This document shows positions 53,191 through 61,802 of a stretch of 64,000 bases of DNA, one piece after another (the first letter of the stretch is position 1; each line of letters opens with the position of its first letter). The stretch is from Olsenella uli (GTDB taxonomy: Bacteria; Actinomycetota; Coriobacteriia; Coriobacteriales; Atopobiaceae). A program made the position numbers and the translations under genes. A model generated the notes under the pieces. That model did not search any database. It saw only the letters and a program-made list of their open reading frames with translations, and was not told the DNA's origin. The stretch lies in contig NZ_CAAKON010000005.1 in the NCBI RefSeq assembly GCF_901212655.1, positions 72,637 through 136,636 of the forward strand. The letters run 5' to 3'.

Positions 53191-53370
53191 GGAATCACCC
53201 TCTCTGGGTGTTGCGAGCCCGTGCGTGCGACTCGGCGTCCCATCTGGCCGTCATCCGCGAAAGCTCAGCGGAAAGCGAACGTGCCAGAATCCCCGTCTTT
53301 TTGTCACGCCGTACGGGCTACTCTATTTATCGATAGTGCTTGTACCCCGTACGCAGCGAATCCATACGCA

Positions 53371-53395
53371 AATCTAAGTCTGTATAAGATAGATT
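53371..53395 (-). promoter_or_regulatory. candidate HspR-type operator of clpB
   Basis: AATCTAA-N11-ATAGATT, with TTGCGT just downstream on the minus strand as a possible -35. Same arms and spacing as the dnaK element. Confidence 0.65.
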
Positions 53396-53683
53396 TTCTC
53401 ATACTTTACATGCAGGGCTAGACTGAAGAGCATCAGATTGCCAGTAAATTAGGTGCCATAGTGATCTTCAGGGAAAGCATGCACTGAGGGGAGATTCCCT
53501 GCCCGCCATGACGCCCGTCGCCGAATTTACCCGCAAGCCTGGGGAGATGATCTCCAAGCCGCATGAGACGCAACCGACGCGAAGTCGCGCTTTGGCTATT
53601 CGGGCCTGTATTAGCTTCTAGGATCGTGCGTCATGGCAGCACCTCGTTGCGTCACGTGACAGCACGCGACCATCCGCCGAAAG

Positions 53684-53724
53684 AAATCGGCCGGCCCGGG
53701 ACGCTAGCCCCGTGCCGGCCGACT
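53684..53724 (-). terminator. terminator of the dnaK operon
   Basis: CGGCCGGCACGGG / CCCGGGCCGGCCG stem (53688-53721, one mismatch) followed on the minus strand by ATTTCTTTC. Confidence 0.75.
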
Positions 53725-53751
53725 CATGTGACATCAGATACCCGTGCGGGG

Positions 53752-53803
53752 GCACCCCACGGACGTGGCGACTCCCTACGGACGTAGCGGCACCCCACGG
53801 ACG
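53752..53803. repeat. three short tandem repeats after hspR
   Basis: GCACCCCACGGACG (53752-53765), GACTCCCTACGGACG (53770-53784) and GCACCCCACGGACG (53790-53803): units start every 18-20 bases. Confidence 0.6.
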
Positions 53804-53837
53804 AGCGATGCCGCGCCACCCGCCAGCAGGCCCGTGG

Positions 53838-54260
53838 CTACTTCTCCACGTCGCCGTTGAGCAGGCCGCGCATCACTGTATCGGGCGTCGCGCCCTCGTA
53901 CTTCGCCAGCGCCGTGATGCGCTCGCGGGTGCGATACTCGCGCACCTGCTCCTCCAGCTCGCGCACACGGTCGCGAAGCTCGTCAATCTCGCGCTCCATC
54001 TCCTCCTCGTGCTCGCGCATGTCGAGGATGCGCACCACGCCAGCGAGGTTGATGCCCTCGTCCGTGAGCCGGCCGATGAGCCCCAGCCGGTCGATGTCCG
54101 CCTGCGAGTACAGGCGCGTGTTGCCACGGCTGCGCCCCGGGTTCACGAGGCCCTTCTGCTCGTAGACGCGCAGGGTCTGCGGATGCATGCCGGTGAGCTC
54201 GGCAGCGACGCTAATCATGTAGAGGGGCTTGTTGCGGCCCTCGTCGTCCTTGTGCGCCAT
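53838..54260 (-). CDS. hspR: heat-shock repressor HspR (MerR family)
   Basis: 140 residues from ATG 54260. N-terminal MerR winged helix: YMISVAAELTGMHPQTLRVYEQKGLVNPGRSRGNTRLYSQADIDRL, then LTDEGINLAGVVRIL and a coiled coil (about 85-115). In actinobacteria HspR, with DnaK as co-repressor, binds inverted repeats (HAIR) before dnaK and clpB. Here the gene ends the dnaK-grpE-dnaJ-hspR operon, 10 bases after dnaJ, which gives feedback control. Confidence 0.95.
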   Translation of the reverse strand: MAHKDDEGRNKPLYMISVAAELTGMHPQTLRVYEQKGLVNPGRSRGNTRLYSQADIDRLGLIGRLTDEGINLAGVVRILDMREHEEEMEREIDELRDRVRELEEQVREYRTRERITALAKYEGATPDTVMRGLLNGDVEK

Positions 54261-54270
54261 AGCCGTCTCC

Positions 54271-55233
54271 CTAGGCCTTCGTGTTCATGTACTGCTCGAC
54301 GTCCTTGCGGTAGTCGCGCTCGTCCGCGTCGCGCAGGGCCGTGAGCGCCTCGCGTTCCTTCTGGGTGAGGCGCGTGGGCACCTTGGCACGCACGGTCACG
54401 AGCATCGCGCCACGCGAGCCCTTGCGCTTGACGTTGGGCGCTCCCATCTCGCGGAAGCGGAACGTCTTGCCGTCCTGCGTGCCCGCGGGAACCTTGAGCA
54501 GCACGGTGCGGCCATCCGGCGTGGGCACATAGGTGCTCGCGCCCAGGGCCAGCTCCCACACGCTCATGGGCAGGTCCATACGCACGTCCGCGCCATCGCG
54601 CTTGAACAGCGGGTGGTCGGCCACGTTCGTGGTGATCACGAGGTCGCCGCGCGGGCCGCCGTTGGCGCCGTGCTCGCCATGGTTGCGGTAGCGGAGCTTC
54701 ATGCCGTCATAGGCACCGGAGGGCACCTTCACGGTGAGGCTCTGGCGCTCGCCGCTGGAGGGCACCATGAAGGAGACTTCGCGGGTAGTGCCCTTGAAGG
54801 CCTCGTCAAACGTCAGGTCGATGGAGAGCGTCAGGTCACCGCCACGCTGGGGTCTGCGCGCCTGCTGGGCACCCATCCCGCCAAAGATGGACGAGAAGTC
54901 GAAGCCGCCGCCAAACGCGCCATCGCCGTTGCGGATGTTGTTGAAGACGTCAGACCAGTCGCCGCCCACGTTGGTGGTGTAGGTGGTGTAGCCGCCGTTG
55001 CCGCCAAAGCCCGCTCCGGGAATGCCACCAAACTGCAGCATCTGGTCGTATTCGCGACGCTTCTTCTCGTCGGAGAGAGTCTCGTAGGCCTCGCTGACCT
55101 CCTTGAACTTCTGCTCGTCTCCGCCCCTGTCGGGGTGATACTTCACCGCGAGCTTGCGGAACGCCTTGCGGATGTCATCCGTAGAGGCGTCTTTCTTGAC
55201 GCCCAACACGTCGTAGAAGTTCTTCTGTGCCAT
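54271..55233 (-). CDS. dnaJ: DnaJ/CbpA-type J-domain co-chaperone without zinc fingers
   Basis: 320 residues from ATG 55233 (AAAGGGGGTG upstream; 23 open codons before it are not used). J-domain 1-68 with the HPD motif in [13 protein letters not shown]; Gly/Phe-rich region ([18 protein letters not shown]...[15 protein letters not shown]); then two beta-barrel C-terminal domains. The CxxCxGxG zinc-finger region of class I DnaJ is entirely absent, so this is class II (CbpA-like). It delivers clients to DnaK and stimulates its ATPase. Confidence 0.94.
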   Translation of the reverse strand: MAQKNFYDVLGVKKDASTDDIRKAFRKLAVKYHPDRGGDEQKFKEVSEAYETLSDEKKRREYDQMLQFGGIPGAGFGGNGGYTTYTTNVGGDWSDVFNNIRNGDGAFGGGFDFSSIFGGMGAQQARRPQRGGDLTLSIDLTFDEAFKGTTREVSFMVPSSGERQSLTVKVPSGAYDGMKLRYRNHGEHGANGGPRGDLVITTNVADHPLFKRDGADVRMDLPMSVWELALGASTYVPTPDGRTVLLKVPAGTQDGKTFRFREMGAPNVKRKGSRGAMLVTVRAKVPTRLTQKEREALTALRDADERDYRKDVEQYMNTKA

Positions 55234-55368
55234 GGCGAAGGCACCCCCTTTCAATCGGGATACTCGGGCGCGGCAACCATCGCCGCGCCATACAACGGGC
55301 ACGATGCGGAGCGCACCGTGCTCAAGACAAAGCGCGCGCCCGGGCTGAGGCCCTGACGCGCGCCGGAC

Positions 55369-56199
55369 TTACTTGCTCTCGGCAGCCTTGCCGTCGCCCG
55401 GGGCCTCACCCTCCGGCTCGGCCGGACGCTTGGCGCCGCCGTAGGAGACGGTCACCATCGCCGGACGAACGACCTTGCCGCCCAGGCGATAGCCCTTCTG
55501 GTACACGTCGGCCACCGTCTCGTCGTAGACGTCCGGGTTTTCGACGCGGCCTACCGCCTGGTGGTCCATCGGGTTGAAGGCTTCGCCCGCCGGGTCGATG
55601 ACCTCCACGCCCTGCTTCTCGAGCACGGAGACCACCTTGGCGTGCACGGCGGAAACGCCGTCCACGAGCTGCTTGGCAACCTCGTCGCCCTCCGCCGCGG
55701 TCTGGGCGTGCGCGATGGCGCGCTCCAGATCATCAATGGCAGGAAGCAGGTCCTTCACCAGGCCCTCGCACGCGCGCTCGTGCTCAACGACGCGCTCGCG
55801 CTCGGTGCGGCGACGATAGTTCTCCCAATCTGCCTGGAGTCGGGAGAGGCGGTCGGCGGAGGCAGCTGCCTCGGCCTTGGCCGCGGCGATGTCATCGGCC
55901 ACGCCGGCGAGCTTCTTGTTCAGCTCGTCGCGCTCGGCGCGCAGCGAATCCGCCTCGGACTTGAAGTCTGAGCTGGCGGCGGCGTCGCCCGCACGCTTGG
56001 CCGCCTCGACCATGGCGTCCTCGTCCATGACCTCGCCCTCCGCAGGCACGGCGTCCTTGGACGCCTGGGCCTCCGCGGCCTCGTCCTTCTTGGGCTCCTC
56101 GCCCTCGACCTCGATGTCTACCTTCACGTCGCCTCCCTCGCGCTCCTCGGCGGGGGCAGCCGCCCCCGCGCGCTTCTCGTTCTCGTCAGAGCGAGCCAT
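55369..56199 (-). CDS. grpE: nucleotide exchange factor GrpE
   Basis: 276 residues from ATG 56199, with GGGGTG 6 bases before it; a GTG three codons earlier is less likely. Acidic Ala/Glu-rich N-terminus (1-80), long coiled coil (SEADSLRAERDELNKKLAGVADDIAAAKAEA), then the GrpE core (LQADWENYRRRTERERVVEHERACEGLVKDLLPAIDDLERAI... VIDPAGEAFNPMDHQAV... YQKGYRLGGKVVRPAMVTVS). Speeds ADP release from DnaK. 15 bases after dnaK. The N-terminal extension makes it longer than the usual 190-200 residues. Confidence 0.96.
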   Translation of the reverse strand: MARSDENEKRAGAAAPAEEREGGDVKVDIEVEGEEPKKDEAAEAQASKDAVPAEGEVMDEDAMVEAAKRAGDAAASSDFKSEADSLRAERDELNKKLAGVADDIAAAKAEAAASADRLSRLQADWENYRRRTERERVVEHERACEGLVKDLLPAIDDLERAIAHAQTAAEGDEVAKQLVDGVSAVHAKVVSVLEKQGVEVIDPAGEAFNPMDHQAVGRVENPDVYDETVADVYQKGYRLGGKVVRPAMVTVSYGGAKRPAEPEGEAPGDGKAAESK

Positions 56200-56214
56200 A
56201 CCGCTCACCCCTCG

Positions 56215-58128
56215 TTACTTGTTGTCCTTGTCGTCGTCCACGACCTCGTAGTCGGCGTCGACCACGTCATCCTGGCCGGCGTCCTGGGCACCAGCGGCGC
56301 CGGCGTTGCCAGAGGCGGCGTCAGCCTGCGTGCTGGAGTAGACGACCTCGGCAAGCTTGTGGCCGACCTCCTGCAGCTTGTCGCCGGCGGCCTTGATGGC
56401 GTCCACGTCGTGGCCGTCGAGGGCCTTCTTGGCCTCGGCAACCGCGTCCTCGGCCTGCTTCTTCATGTCAGCCGGGACCTTGTCGCCAAGCTCCTTCACG
56501 GTCTGCTCGGTGCTGTAGGCAAGGGAGTCGGTCTGGTTGCGGACCTCAATCTCGTCCTTGCGCTTCTTGTCCTCCTCGGCGTGGGACTCGGCGTCCTTCA
56601 CCATGCGGTCGACCTCGTCGTCAGAAAGCGCCGTGGAGCCCGAGATGGTAATCTGCTGCTCCTTGCCGGTGCCCTTGTCCTTGGCCGTGACCTTCACGAT
56701 GCCGTTGGCGTCGATGTCAAACGTAACCTCAATCTGAGGCACGCCACGACGGGCCGCGGGGATGCCGGTGAGCTGGAACTTACCGAGGGACTTGTTGTCC
56801 GCGGCCATCTCACGCTCGCCCTGCAGGACGTTGATCTCGACGGACGTTTGGTTGTCGGCGGCCGTGGAGTAGACTTCGGTCTTGGAGGTCGGAATCGTGG
56901 TGTTGCGGTCAATCATCTTGGTCATGACGCCGCCCATGGTCTCAACGCCCAGGGACAGCGGCGTGACATCGAGCAGCAGGATGCCGGAGACGTCGCCGGT
57001 GAGCACGCCGCCCTGGACGGCAGCGCCGTCAGCAACGACCTCGTCCGGGTTCACGGACATGTTCGGCTGCTTGCCGGTCATCTGCTTGACGAGCTCCTGG
57101 ACAGCCGGCATACGGCTGGAACCACCGACGAGGATGACCTCGTTGACCTCGGAGAGCTGAAGGTTGGCGTCGTGCAGGGCCTTGGTGACAGGAGCCTTGC
57201 AGCGATCGAGCAGGTCACGGGTGATCTTCTCGAACTCGGCGCGAGTCAGCGTGTAGTTGAGGTGCTTCGGGCCCGTGGCGTCAGCCGTGATGAACGGCAG
57301 GTTAATCTGGGCCTGCTGGGCGCTCGAGAGCTCCTTCTTGGCGTTCTCGGCGGCCTCCTTCAGGCGCTGCAGGGCCATGGGGTCCTTGCGCAGGTCGATG
57401 TTGTTCTCCTGCTGGAACTTGTCAGCCATCCAGTCGATGACGCGCTGGTCCCAGTCATCGCCGCCCAGGTGGTTGTCGCCGTTGGTGGCGAGAACCTCAA
57501 CCACGCCGTCGGCGAGGTCGAGCAGCGAGACGTCAAAGGTGCCGCCGCCCAGGTCGAACACGAGGACCTTCTGGTCGATGTCCTTCTTGTCCAGGCCGTA
57601 GGCAAGCGCGGCGGCCGTGGGCTCGTTGACGATACGCTTGACGTTGAGGCCCGCGATCTTGCCGGCGTCCTTGGTGGCCTGACGCTGGGCGTCATTGAAG
57701 TAGGCAGGGACGGTGATGACGGCGTCCGTGACGGTCTCGCCGAGGTACTTCTCCGCGTCGGCCTTCATCTTGGACAGAATCATGGCGCTGACCTGCTCGG
57801 GCGTGTAGTCCTCGCCGTTAATCTCGACGACGGCACGGCCGCCCTGGCCCTCCTTGACCTTGTACGGCACGGTCTTGAGCTCAGAGGCGACCTCGCTGTA
57901 CTTGCGGCCCATGAAGCGCTTGATGGAGAACACGGTGTTCTGCGGGTTGGTCACGGCCTGGTTCTTGGCGGCCTTACCAACGATGCGGTCGCCGTCGGAA
58001 CGAAAGCCCACGACGGACGGGGTGGTGCGGTCGCCCTCGGCGTTCACGATGATGGTGGGCTGACCGCCCTCGAGGACCGCCATGGCGGAGTTAGTAGTAC
58101 CGAGGTCGATGCCGAGAATCTTGCTCAT
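56215..58128 (-). CDS. dnaK: chaperone DnaK (Hsp70)
   Basis: 637 residues from ATG 58128 (AAGGAACG upstream; the frame opens three codons earlier). ATPase domain with [31 protein letters not shown] and [12 protein letters not shown]; linker/substrate domain with [17 protein letters not shown]; helical lid and an acidic end ([16 protein letters not shown]). First gene of dnaK-grpE-dnaJ-hspR. The leader carries TATATAGT (about 58254-58261) as a -10-like element and an inverted repeat like those before clpB and hsp20. Confidence 0.98.
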   Translation of the reverse strand: MSKILGIDLGTTNSAMAVLEGGQPTIIVNAEGDRTTPSVVGFRSDGDRIVGKAAKNQAVTNPQNTVFSIKRFMGRKYSEVASELKTVPYKVKEGQGGRAVVEINGEDYTPEQVSAMILSKMKADAEKYLGETVTDAVITVPAYFNDAQRQATKDAGKIAGLNVKRIVNEPTAAALAYGLDKKDIDQKVLVFDLGGGTFDVSLLDLADGVVEVLATNGDNHLGGDDWDQRVIDWMADKFQQENNIDLRKDPMALQRLKEAAENAKKELSSAQQAQINLPFITADATGPKHLNYTLTRAEFEKITRDLLDRCKAPVTKALHDANLQLSEVNEVILVGGSSRMPAVQELVKQMTGKQPNMSVNPDEVVADGAAVQGGVLTGDVSGILLLDVTPLSLGVETMGGVMTKMIDRNTTIPTSKTEVYSTAADNQTSVEINVLQGEREMAADNKSLGKFQLTGIPAARRGVPQIEVTFDIDANGIVKVTAKDKGTGKEQQITISGSTALSDDEVDRMVKDAESHAEEDKKRKDEIEVRNQTDSLAYSTEQTVKELGDKVPADMKKQAEDAVAEAKKALDGHDVDAIKAAGDKLQEVGHKLAEVVYSSTQADAASGNAGAAGAQDAGQDDVVDADYEVVDDDKDNK

Positions 58129-58283
58129 AATTGGCACGTTCCTTTCTTGTCTGCGCGGCGACGGTCTGTCGCGCCGCGGCGTCTGGCCGGCCGGAACCGC
58201 CGTACGGCGGCGACCGGCCTACCCGCTTACGCGGGCGCGTTTGTTACTGCTCACTATATATCCTCTGCGCGCCCAACTTATAC

Positions 58284-58310
58284 ATAATCTAAGTGGGATT
58301 GAGATAGATT
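58284..58310 (-). promoter_or_regulatory. candidate HspR-type operator of the dnaK operon
   Basis: ATAATCTAA-N11-ATAGATT, about 25 bases upstream of the TATATA element on the minus strand. Confidence 0.7.
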
Positions 58311-58596
58311 TTTTGGTTCACACAATATAGGTGAGGCTCGGCGCGCGGCACAACACCCCACATACGCTTGGCATAGCGTCCAAAACACCGGCAGCACACA
58401 AGCGCCTGGCGCAGATTGGCATAGCCACCATCCGGCATTCCCACGTGCCCCGTACGACGGTTTGCGCGCAATGCCCCTGCTCCATTCGGGCTCTCCTCGG
58501 CCCGGAAGAACCTCTACTGCGGCATACGCAGCTAGTATGTCTGCGTCCAATCCCCTCAAGCCAGGGAGCTGCCATTGACGCTTGTCCAATCGATGT

Positions 58597-58621
58597 AAAT
58601 CCCTACAACATGTGGGGATTT
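58597..58621. promoter_or_regulatory. near-perfect palindrome upstream of ferredoxin promoter
   Basis: AAATCCCTACA-ACA-TGTGGGGATTT: 11-base arms with one mismatch around a 3-base centre, 42 bases before the -35 element of the ferredoxin gene; looks like a regulator-binding site. Confidence 0.45.
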
Positions 58622-58662
58622 ATCACGACGAACAGACGTCGAAATTACATTCAATTCCGGTG

Positions 58663-58690
58663 TTGCAAAGCCGGCCACAGTTGGTATTCT
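58663..58690 (+). promoter_or_regulatory. probable promoter of the ferredoxin gene
   Basis: TTGCAA (58663-58668), 16-base spacer, TATTCT (58685-58690). Confidence 0.6.
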
Positions 58691-58766
58691 CCAATAAAGA
58701 AGCAGCTAGAAAGGTTGCCAAGGCTTACTTTTCTAACTGTCTGCAACTCTGACGAAGGAGATCATC

Positions 58767-58955
58767 ATGGCTCATCCTGTTATTGATGCCGACGAGTGCA
58801 TCAGCTGCGGCGTCTGCGTCGACACCTGCCCCTGCGACGTTCTCGAGCTCGGCGACTCCAGCGCTGAGGTCAAGGACGAGGATTCCTGCGTGGGCTGCGG
58901 CTCCTGCCAGGAGGCCTGCCCCGCCGGCGCCATCACCGAGATTGCCGAGGACTAG
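58767..58955 (+). CDS. 2[4Fe-4S] ferredoxin
   Basis: 62 residues; AAGGAG before ATG 58767. Two clostridial-type cluster motifs: CISCGVCVDTCPCDVLEL and CVGCGSCQEACPAGAI, each CxxCxxCxxxC followed by P or A. Acidic. Carries electrons at low potential; the obvious partner is the pyruvate:ferredoxin oxidoreductase at 16 kb. Expressed alone from its own promoter. Confidence 0.96.
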   Translation: MAHPVIDADECISCGVCVDTCPCDVLELGDSSAEVKDEDSCVGCGSCQEACPAGAITEIAED

Positions 58956-59043
58956 CTCCTCGTCTGAGGGCCCTGCCCTCGCGCGCCGGGAGATCCGACG
59001 CCTGGTTGGATGCGGCCGGCGTAGGCCGGATGCGTCCAACACC

Positions 59044-59275
59044 CGCTAGCCACTGTACTCGTCATCAGACGCCCCACTTGGGGCCTTCCGGTAGACGCGG
59101 CCAGATGGCTGGCGGCCCATTAGGGGAAGAGGCCTAGTCGCGGAGAGGCGACCGGGCATTTGCCGGGACGTGGAGAGGCGCCTCGGCACACGGCTGGAAT
59201 CTACCAGCAATGCGCCACGGGGGCCTTTGGGCTGGGCGCGCAAGAGGGGCGGACCGTTGGTCCGCCCCTCTTTTT
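59044..59275 (+). ncRNA. candidate small RNA or structured 3' UTR
   Basis: Consecutive short hairpins, including GTCGC-GGAGAG-GCGAC (about 59133-59148), CCGG-GCATTTG-CCGG, the palindrome GAGGCGCCTC and CTGG-AATCTA-CCAG, with GGAGAGGCG occurring twice, ending in a strong intrinsic terminator. No open frame or separate promoter was found; it may be the end of the ferredoxin transcript. Confidence 0.35.
59242..59275 (+). terminator. strong intrinsic terminator
   Basis: Perfect 13-bp stem AGAGGGGCGGACC-GTTG-GGTCCGCCCCTCT followed by TTTT. Confidence 0.92.
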
Positions 59276-59307
59276 CATGGGACCCCCCGAGTCGCGCGCC
59301 CCGCGCG

Positions 59308-59366
59308 TTTCTTTTCATGCAGCTCGCGAGTTGTGCGAGTCACTTTCTTTTCATACAACTCACGAG
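59308..59366. repeat. 23-base direct repeat, period 36
   Basis: TTTCTTTTCATGCAGCTCG... (59308-59330) is repeated at 59344-59366 with three to four substitutions, immediately before the Nif3-like frame; the second copy supplies its AGGAG. Confidence 0.6.
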
Positions 59367-59374
59367 GAGAGCTC

Positions 59375-59950
59375 ATTGATTCGATAAAGGCATTCTGCCG
59401 GGGCACAGACTCGAAGGGAAACTCGATAAATCCCGTCACAACGCGCGATCAAGTGCTGTACGGGGATATCAATCAGGAGTGCACGGGTATCGTAACGACC
59501 ATCTACGCATCGCCAGAAGTCATCCGCGCCGCTGCGAAACAGGGGGCGAACCTGGTCATATGCCACGAGACGTGCTTCTGGTGCCGTGGTGGCAAGACGG
59601 AGTGGCTCGCCGATAATCCAGTCTTTCGGGCCAAGCGAGCTTTGCTCGACGAATGCGGCATTGCCGTATGGCGGTGCCACGACTATATCCATTCCGGCAT
59701 CCCCGTTGGCCCGGGAGGAAGCTATATCGATGGCATCTTCTATGGCCTTGCCCAGAAGCTCGGATGGACTAGCTACTCAAATGGTGACTTCTTCCGCAAA
59801 TGTGCCATTACGCTTGGGCATTTTGACACCGAAGAGCCTGGCATGGAGTATATGGCCGAATGGCTTCCAAGCGCATTGGGGGACGAAGGTGATGGCCTGC
59901 CAATCAGCTATGTACAGGCCGGCGGGTTCTCGCGCTACCTATGCGCATAA
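59375..59950 (+). pseudogene. Nif3-like protein remnant with internal deletion
   Basis: A 191-residue frame. No ATG/GTG/TTG start fits: the frame opens through the terminator, and AGGAGA sits 5-6 bases before an in-frame ATT (59375). The protein matches the Nif3-like metal-binding family: ECTGIVTTIYASPEVIRAAAKQGANLVICHETCFWCRGGKTEWL...LLDECGIAVWRCHDYIHS, then GLAQKLGWTSYSNGDFFRKCAI followed at once by TLGHFDTEEPGMEYMAEWL. In full-length relatives roughly 80 residues separate these last two segments, so a middle block appears deleted in frame. Base composition is less GC-rich than its neighbours. Probably non-functional or a shortened variant. Confidence 0.6.
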
Positions 59951-59961
59951 ACAATGGACTC

Positions 59962-59991
59962 GAGCCCGCCAGCCGTTGGGCTGACGGGCTC
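59962..59991. terminator. bidirectional hairpin between Nif3 remnant and dapH
   Basis: GAGCCCGCCAGCC (59962-59974) / GGCTGACGGGCTC (59979-59991), one mismatch, between convergent genes; ATTGTTTA follows on the minus strand. Confidence 0.65.
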
Positions 59992-60051
59992 GCAATGTGA
60001 GCGGCTCTCTTCGATGAGCTGCCGACAGTGAGGCTGCCTTAGGGGCCTTGC

Positions 60052-60759
60052 CTACAGATTCCTGAGCGCGTCGACGAGGGAGACCTTGCCCGCGGCGACC
60101 TCGTCGGCCTGCTTGATGACCTTCGCGGGCACGCCGGCCACCACGGCGCCGGCGGGAACGTCCTCGACGCACACTGCGCCAGCGGCCACCACAGCGCCCT
60201 TGCCCACGCGCACGCCCTCGAGCACCACAGCGTTCGCGCCGATGAGCACGTCGTCCTCGATGATGACGGGCGTGGCGCTCGCCGGCTCCACCACGCCGGC
60301 CAGCACGGTGCCAGCGCCGATGTGGCAGTGCTTGCCTACCGTGGCACGGCCGCCCAGCACGGCGCCCATGTCGATCATGGTGCCCTCGCCGATCACCGAG
60401 CCGATGTTGATGACGGCACCCATCATGATGACGGCGTTATCGCCAATCTCAACGCGATCGCGGATGATGGCGCCGGGCTCGATGCGCGCGTGCGCGCCCT
60501 TGAGGTCGAGCAGGGGCACGCCGGAGTTGCGACGGTCGTTCTCGACCACGCAGTCCTCGATGTCGCCCGTGGCCTGGGCGGCAACGAGCACGGGACGGAG
60601 GTCTTCCCACTCGCCAAAGACCACGCGGCCCTCGGGTGTGCCAAAGACGTGAGCCTCGCCGTAGTCCACCTCGACTCCCTCGCGCTCGCGAACGTAGACC
60701 TTCACGGGCGTCTTCTTGGGGGCAGAGGCAATGAAGTTGATGATTTCCTGAGCGTCCAT
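60052..60759 (-). CDS. dapH: tetrahydrodipicolinate N-acetyltransferase
   Basis: 235 residues from ATG 60759 (AAAGGAATT upstream). N-terminal DapH domain ([64 protein letters not shown]), then a left-handed beta-helix of hexapeptide repeats ([54 protein letters not shown]). It matches the Bacillus YkuQ type closely. Acetylates tetrahydrodipicolinate, placing this organism in the acetyl branch of diaminopimelate synthesis. It follows dapB after a 233-base repeat-bearing gap; the later deacetylase and aminotransferase genes are not seen here. Confidence 0.95.
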   Translation of the reverse strand: MDAQEIINFIASAPKKTPVKVYVREREGVEVDYGEAHVFGTPEGRVVFGEWEDLRPVLVAAQATGDIEDCVVENDRRNSGVPLLDLKGAHARIEPGAIIRDRVEIGDNAVIMMGAVINIGSVIGEGTMIDMGAVLGGRATVGKHCHIGAGTVLAGVVEPASATPVIIEDDVLIGANAVVLEGVRVGKGAVVAAGAVCVEDVPAGAVVAGVPAKVIKQADEVAAGKVSLVDALRNL

Positions 60760-60780
60760 CGAATTCCTTTCAATACCGAA

Positions 60781-60902
60781 TTGAGTCACCGTTGCCGTCT
60801 ACTTTGACTCATTTTCCTGACAAACAGGAGACGGCAGCGGGGGCGTCGCAGACCCTACCGCCGTCCGCTTCGACTCTTTTCCCCGACTCAAAGCGGACGG
60901 CG
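60781..60902. repeat. TGAGTC-family intergenic repeat, copy 3, inside the lysine operon
   Basis: First unit: GCCGTCT (60794-60800) / AGACGGC (60829-60835) enclosing TTTGACTCATTTTCCTGAC. Second unit: perfect 12-bp stem CGCCGTCCGCTT (60859-60870) / 60891-60902, its loop holding CGACTC and GACTCA. Lies between dapB and dapH. Confidence 0.75.
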
Positions 60903-60992
60903 GCGGAGCCAACGACCCAGCTCAGCGAGCCGGCGGCGGACCATAGGCAGGAAGGGGCGTCGGCCAAGCCACCGGGGCAGAGGCGGCGGCCC

Positions 60993-61802
60993 CTACGCGA
61001 ACATAACCGCGTCGAAGTCGTACCAGCCGGCGGACTTACCGGCCATCTTGCGCGCCGCGGCGAGGGCCCCGTTGACGAAGATCTGGCGGCTCGTGGCGCG
61101 ATGCGTGAGCGAGACCTCCTCGTCGGGCCCGAAGAACGACACGGTGTGCACACCGGCGACCGTGCCTCCGCGCAGCGAGTGCATGCCCACCTCGCGTGGG
61201 TCGCGAGCCCCCACCATGCCGTGACGGCCGTACGCCGGGTGGTACTCGCCGCGCCCCGCGGCCTCCTCGGCATCGATCACCGCATCGAGCAGCAGGTTCG
61301 CCGTGCCGCTGGGGGCATCGACCTTCTGGTTGTGGTGCGTCTCGACGATCTCCACGTCAAAGCCGGGAAGCTCGCGAGCCACAAGCTCCGTGGCATGGCG
61401 CAGCGCCGCCACGCCCAGCGAGTAGTTGCCCGAGTGCAGCACGGCAGCCACCTCGGCGAGCGAGCGGAGCTCAGCCATCTGGGCCTCGTCGTAGCCCGTC
61501 GTGCCCGAGACGAGGGCGGCACCCGTACGGCGCACGTACGCCGCCACCGCGGGCAGCGTTGCCACATTGGAGAAATCCACAAGCACATCGGCTGCGGGGG
61601 CGTCATCAGCAGCACTCAGATCAAAGCCGATCTGGGCCACAACCTCGAACGCCGGCTCGTCCGCCTCGGTGCGGGCGGCCTCGGCGGTGGCGCGAACGAG
61701 CGTGCCCATGCGTCCCTCACCCATGATGGCGAGCCTGATGGCGCCGGAAGACGCCTGGCCGCCCGCGGCGACGCCCTGCTCGCACGCGCTACTCAATGAC
61801 AC
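60993..61802 (-). CDS. dapB: 4-hydroxy-tetrahydrodipicolinate reductase
   Basis: 269 residues counted from GTG 61802; a TTG at 61796 has better spacing from GGAGG and is an equal candidate. Either way the start lies inside the end of dapA (14- or 8-base overlap). An N-terminal extension of about 22 residues precedes the Rossmann start RLAIMGEGRMGTL. Further motifs: DFSNVATL, GTTGYDEAQ, the catalytic HHNQKVDAPSGTA, and TSRQIFVNGAL. Reduces the DapA product with NAD(P)H. Confidence 0.95.
   Translation of the reverse strand: MSLSSACEQGVAAGGQASSGAIRLAIMGEGRMGTLVRATAEAARTEADEPAFEVVAQIGFDLSAADDAPAADVLVDFSNVATLPAVAAYVRRTGAALVSGTTGYDEAQMAELRSLAEVAAVLHSGNYSLGVAALRHATELVARELPGFDVEIVETHHNQKVDAPSGTANLLLDAVIDAEEAAGRGEYHPAYGRHGMVGARDPREVGMHSLRGGTVAGVHTVSFFGPDEEVSLTHRATSRQIFVNGALAAARKMAGKSAGWYDFDAVMFA

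Larger units (their letters stand above)
53191..53837. other. 647-base region between hspR and clpB
   Basis: From right to left on the minus strand: three short tandem repeats after hspR (53752-53803), the dnaK-operon terminator (53684-53724), about 280 bases without visible signal, the heat-shock inverted repeat (53371-53395) and the clpB leader. No coding frame. Confidence 0.6.
58129..58766. other. 638-base divergent region between dnaK and ferredoxin genes
   Basis: Contains the dnaK leader and operator (58284-58310), a palindrome (58597-58621) and the ferredoxin promoter (58663-58690). The 280 bases between show no feature and no credible gene. Confidence 0.6.
58956..59374. other. structured non-coding stretch after ferredoxin
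   Basis: About 420 bases: a GTTGGA...TCCAAC hairpin around GGCC...GGCC (59010-59043), several small hairpins (59044-59230), a strong terminator (59242-59275) and a direct repeat (59308-59366). No gene. Confidence 0.55.

Noticed and set aside
56359..58287. 642-codon open frame opposite dnaK
   Set aside because: Shadow of dnaK; no start signal and composition typical of an antisense high-GC frame.
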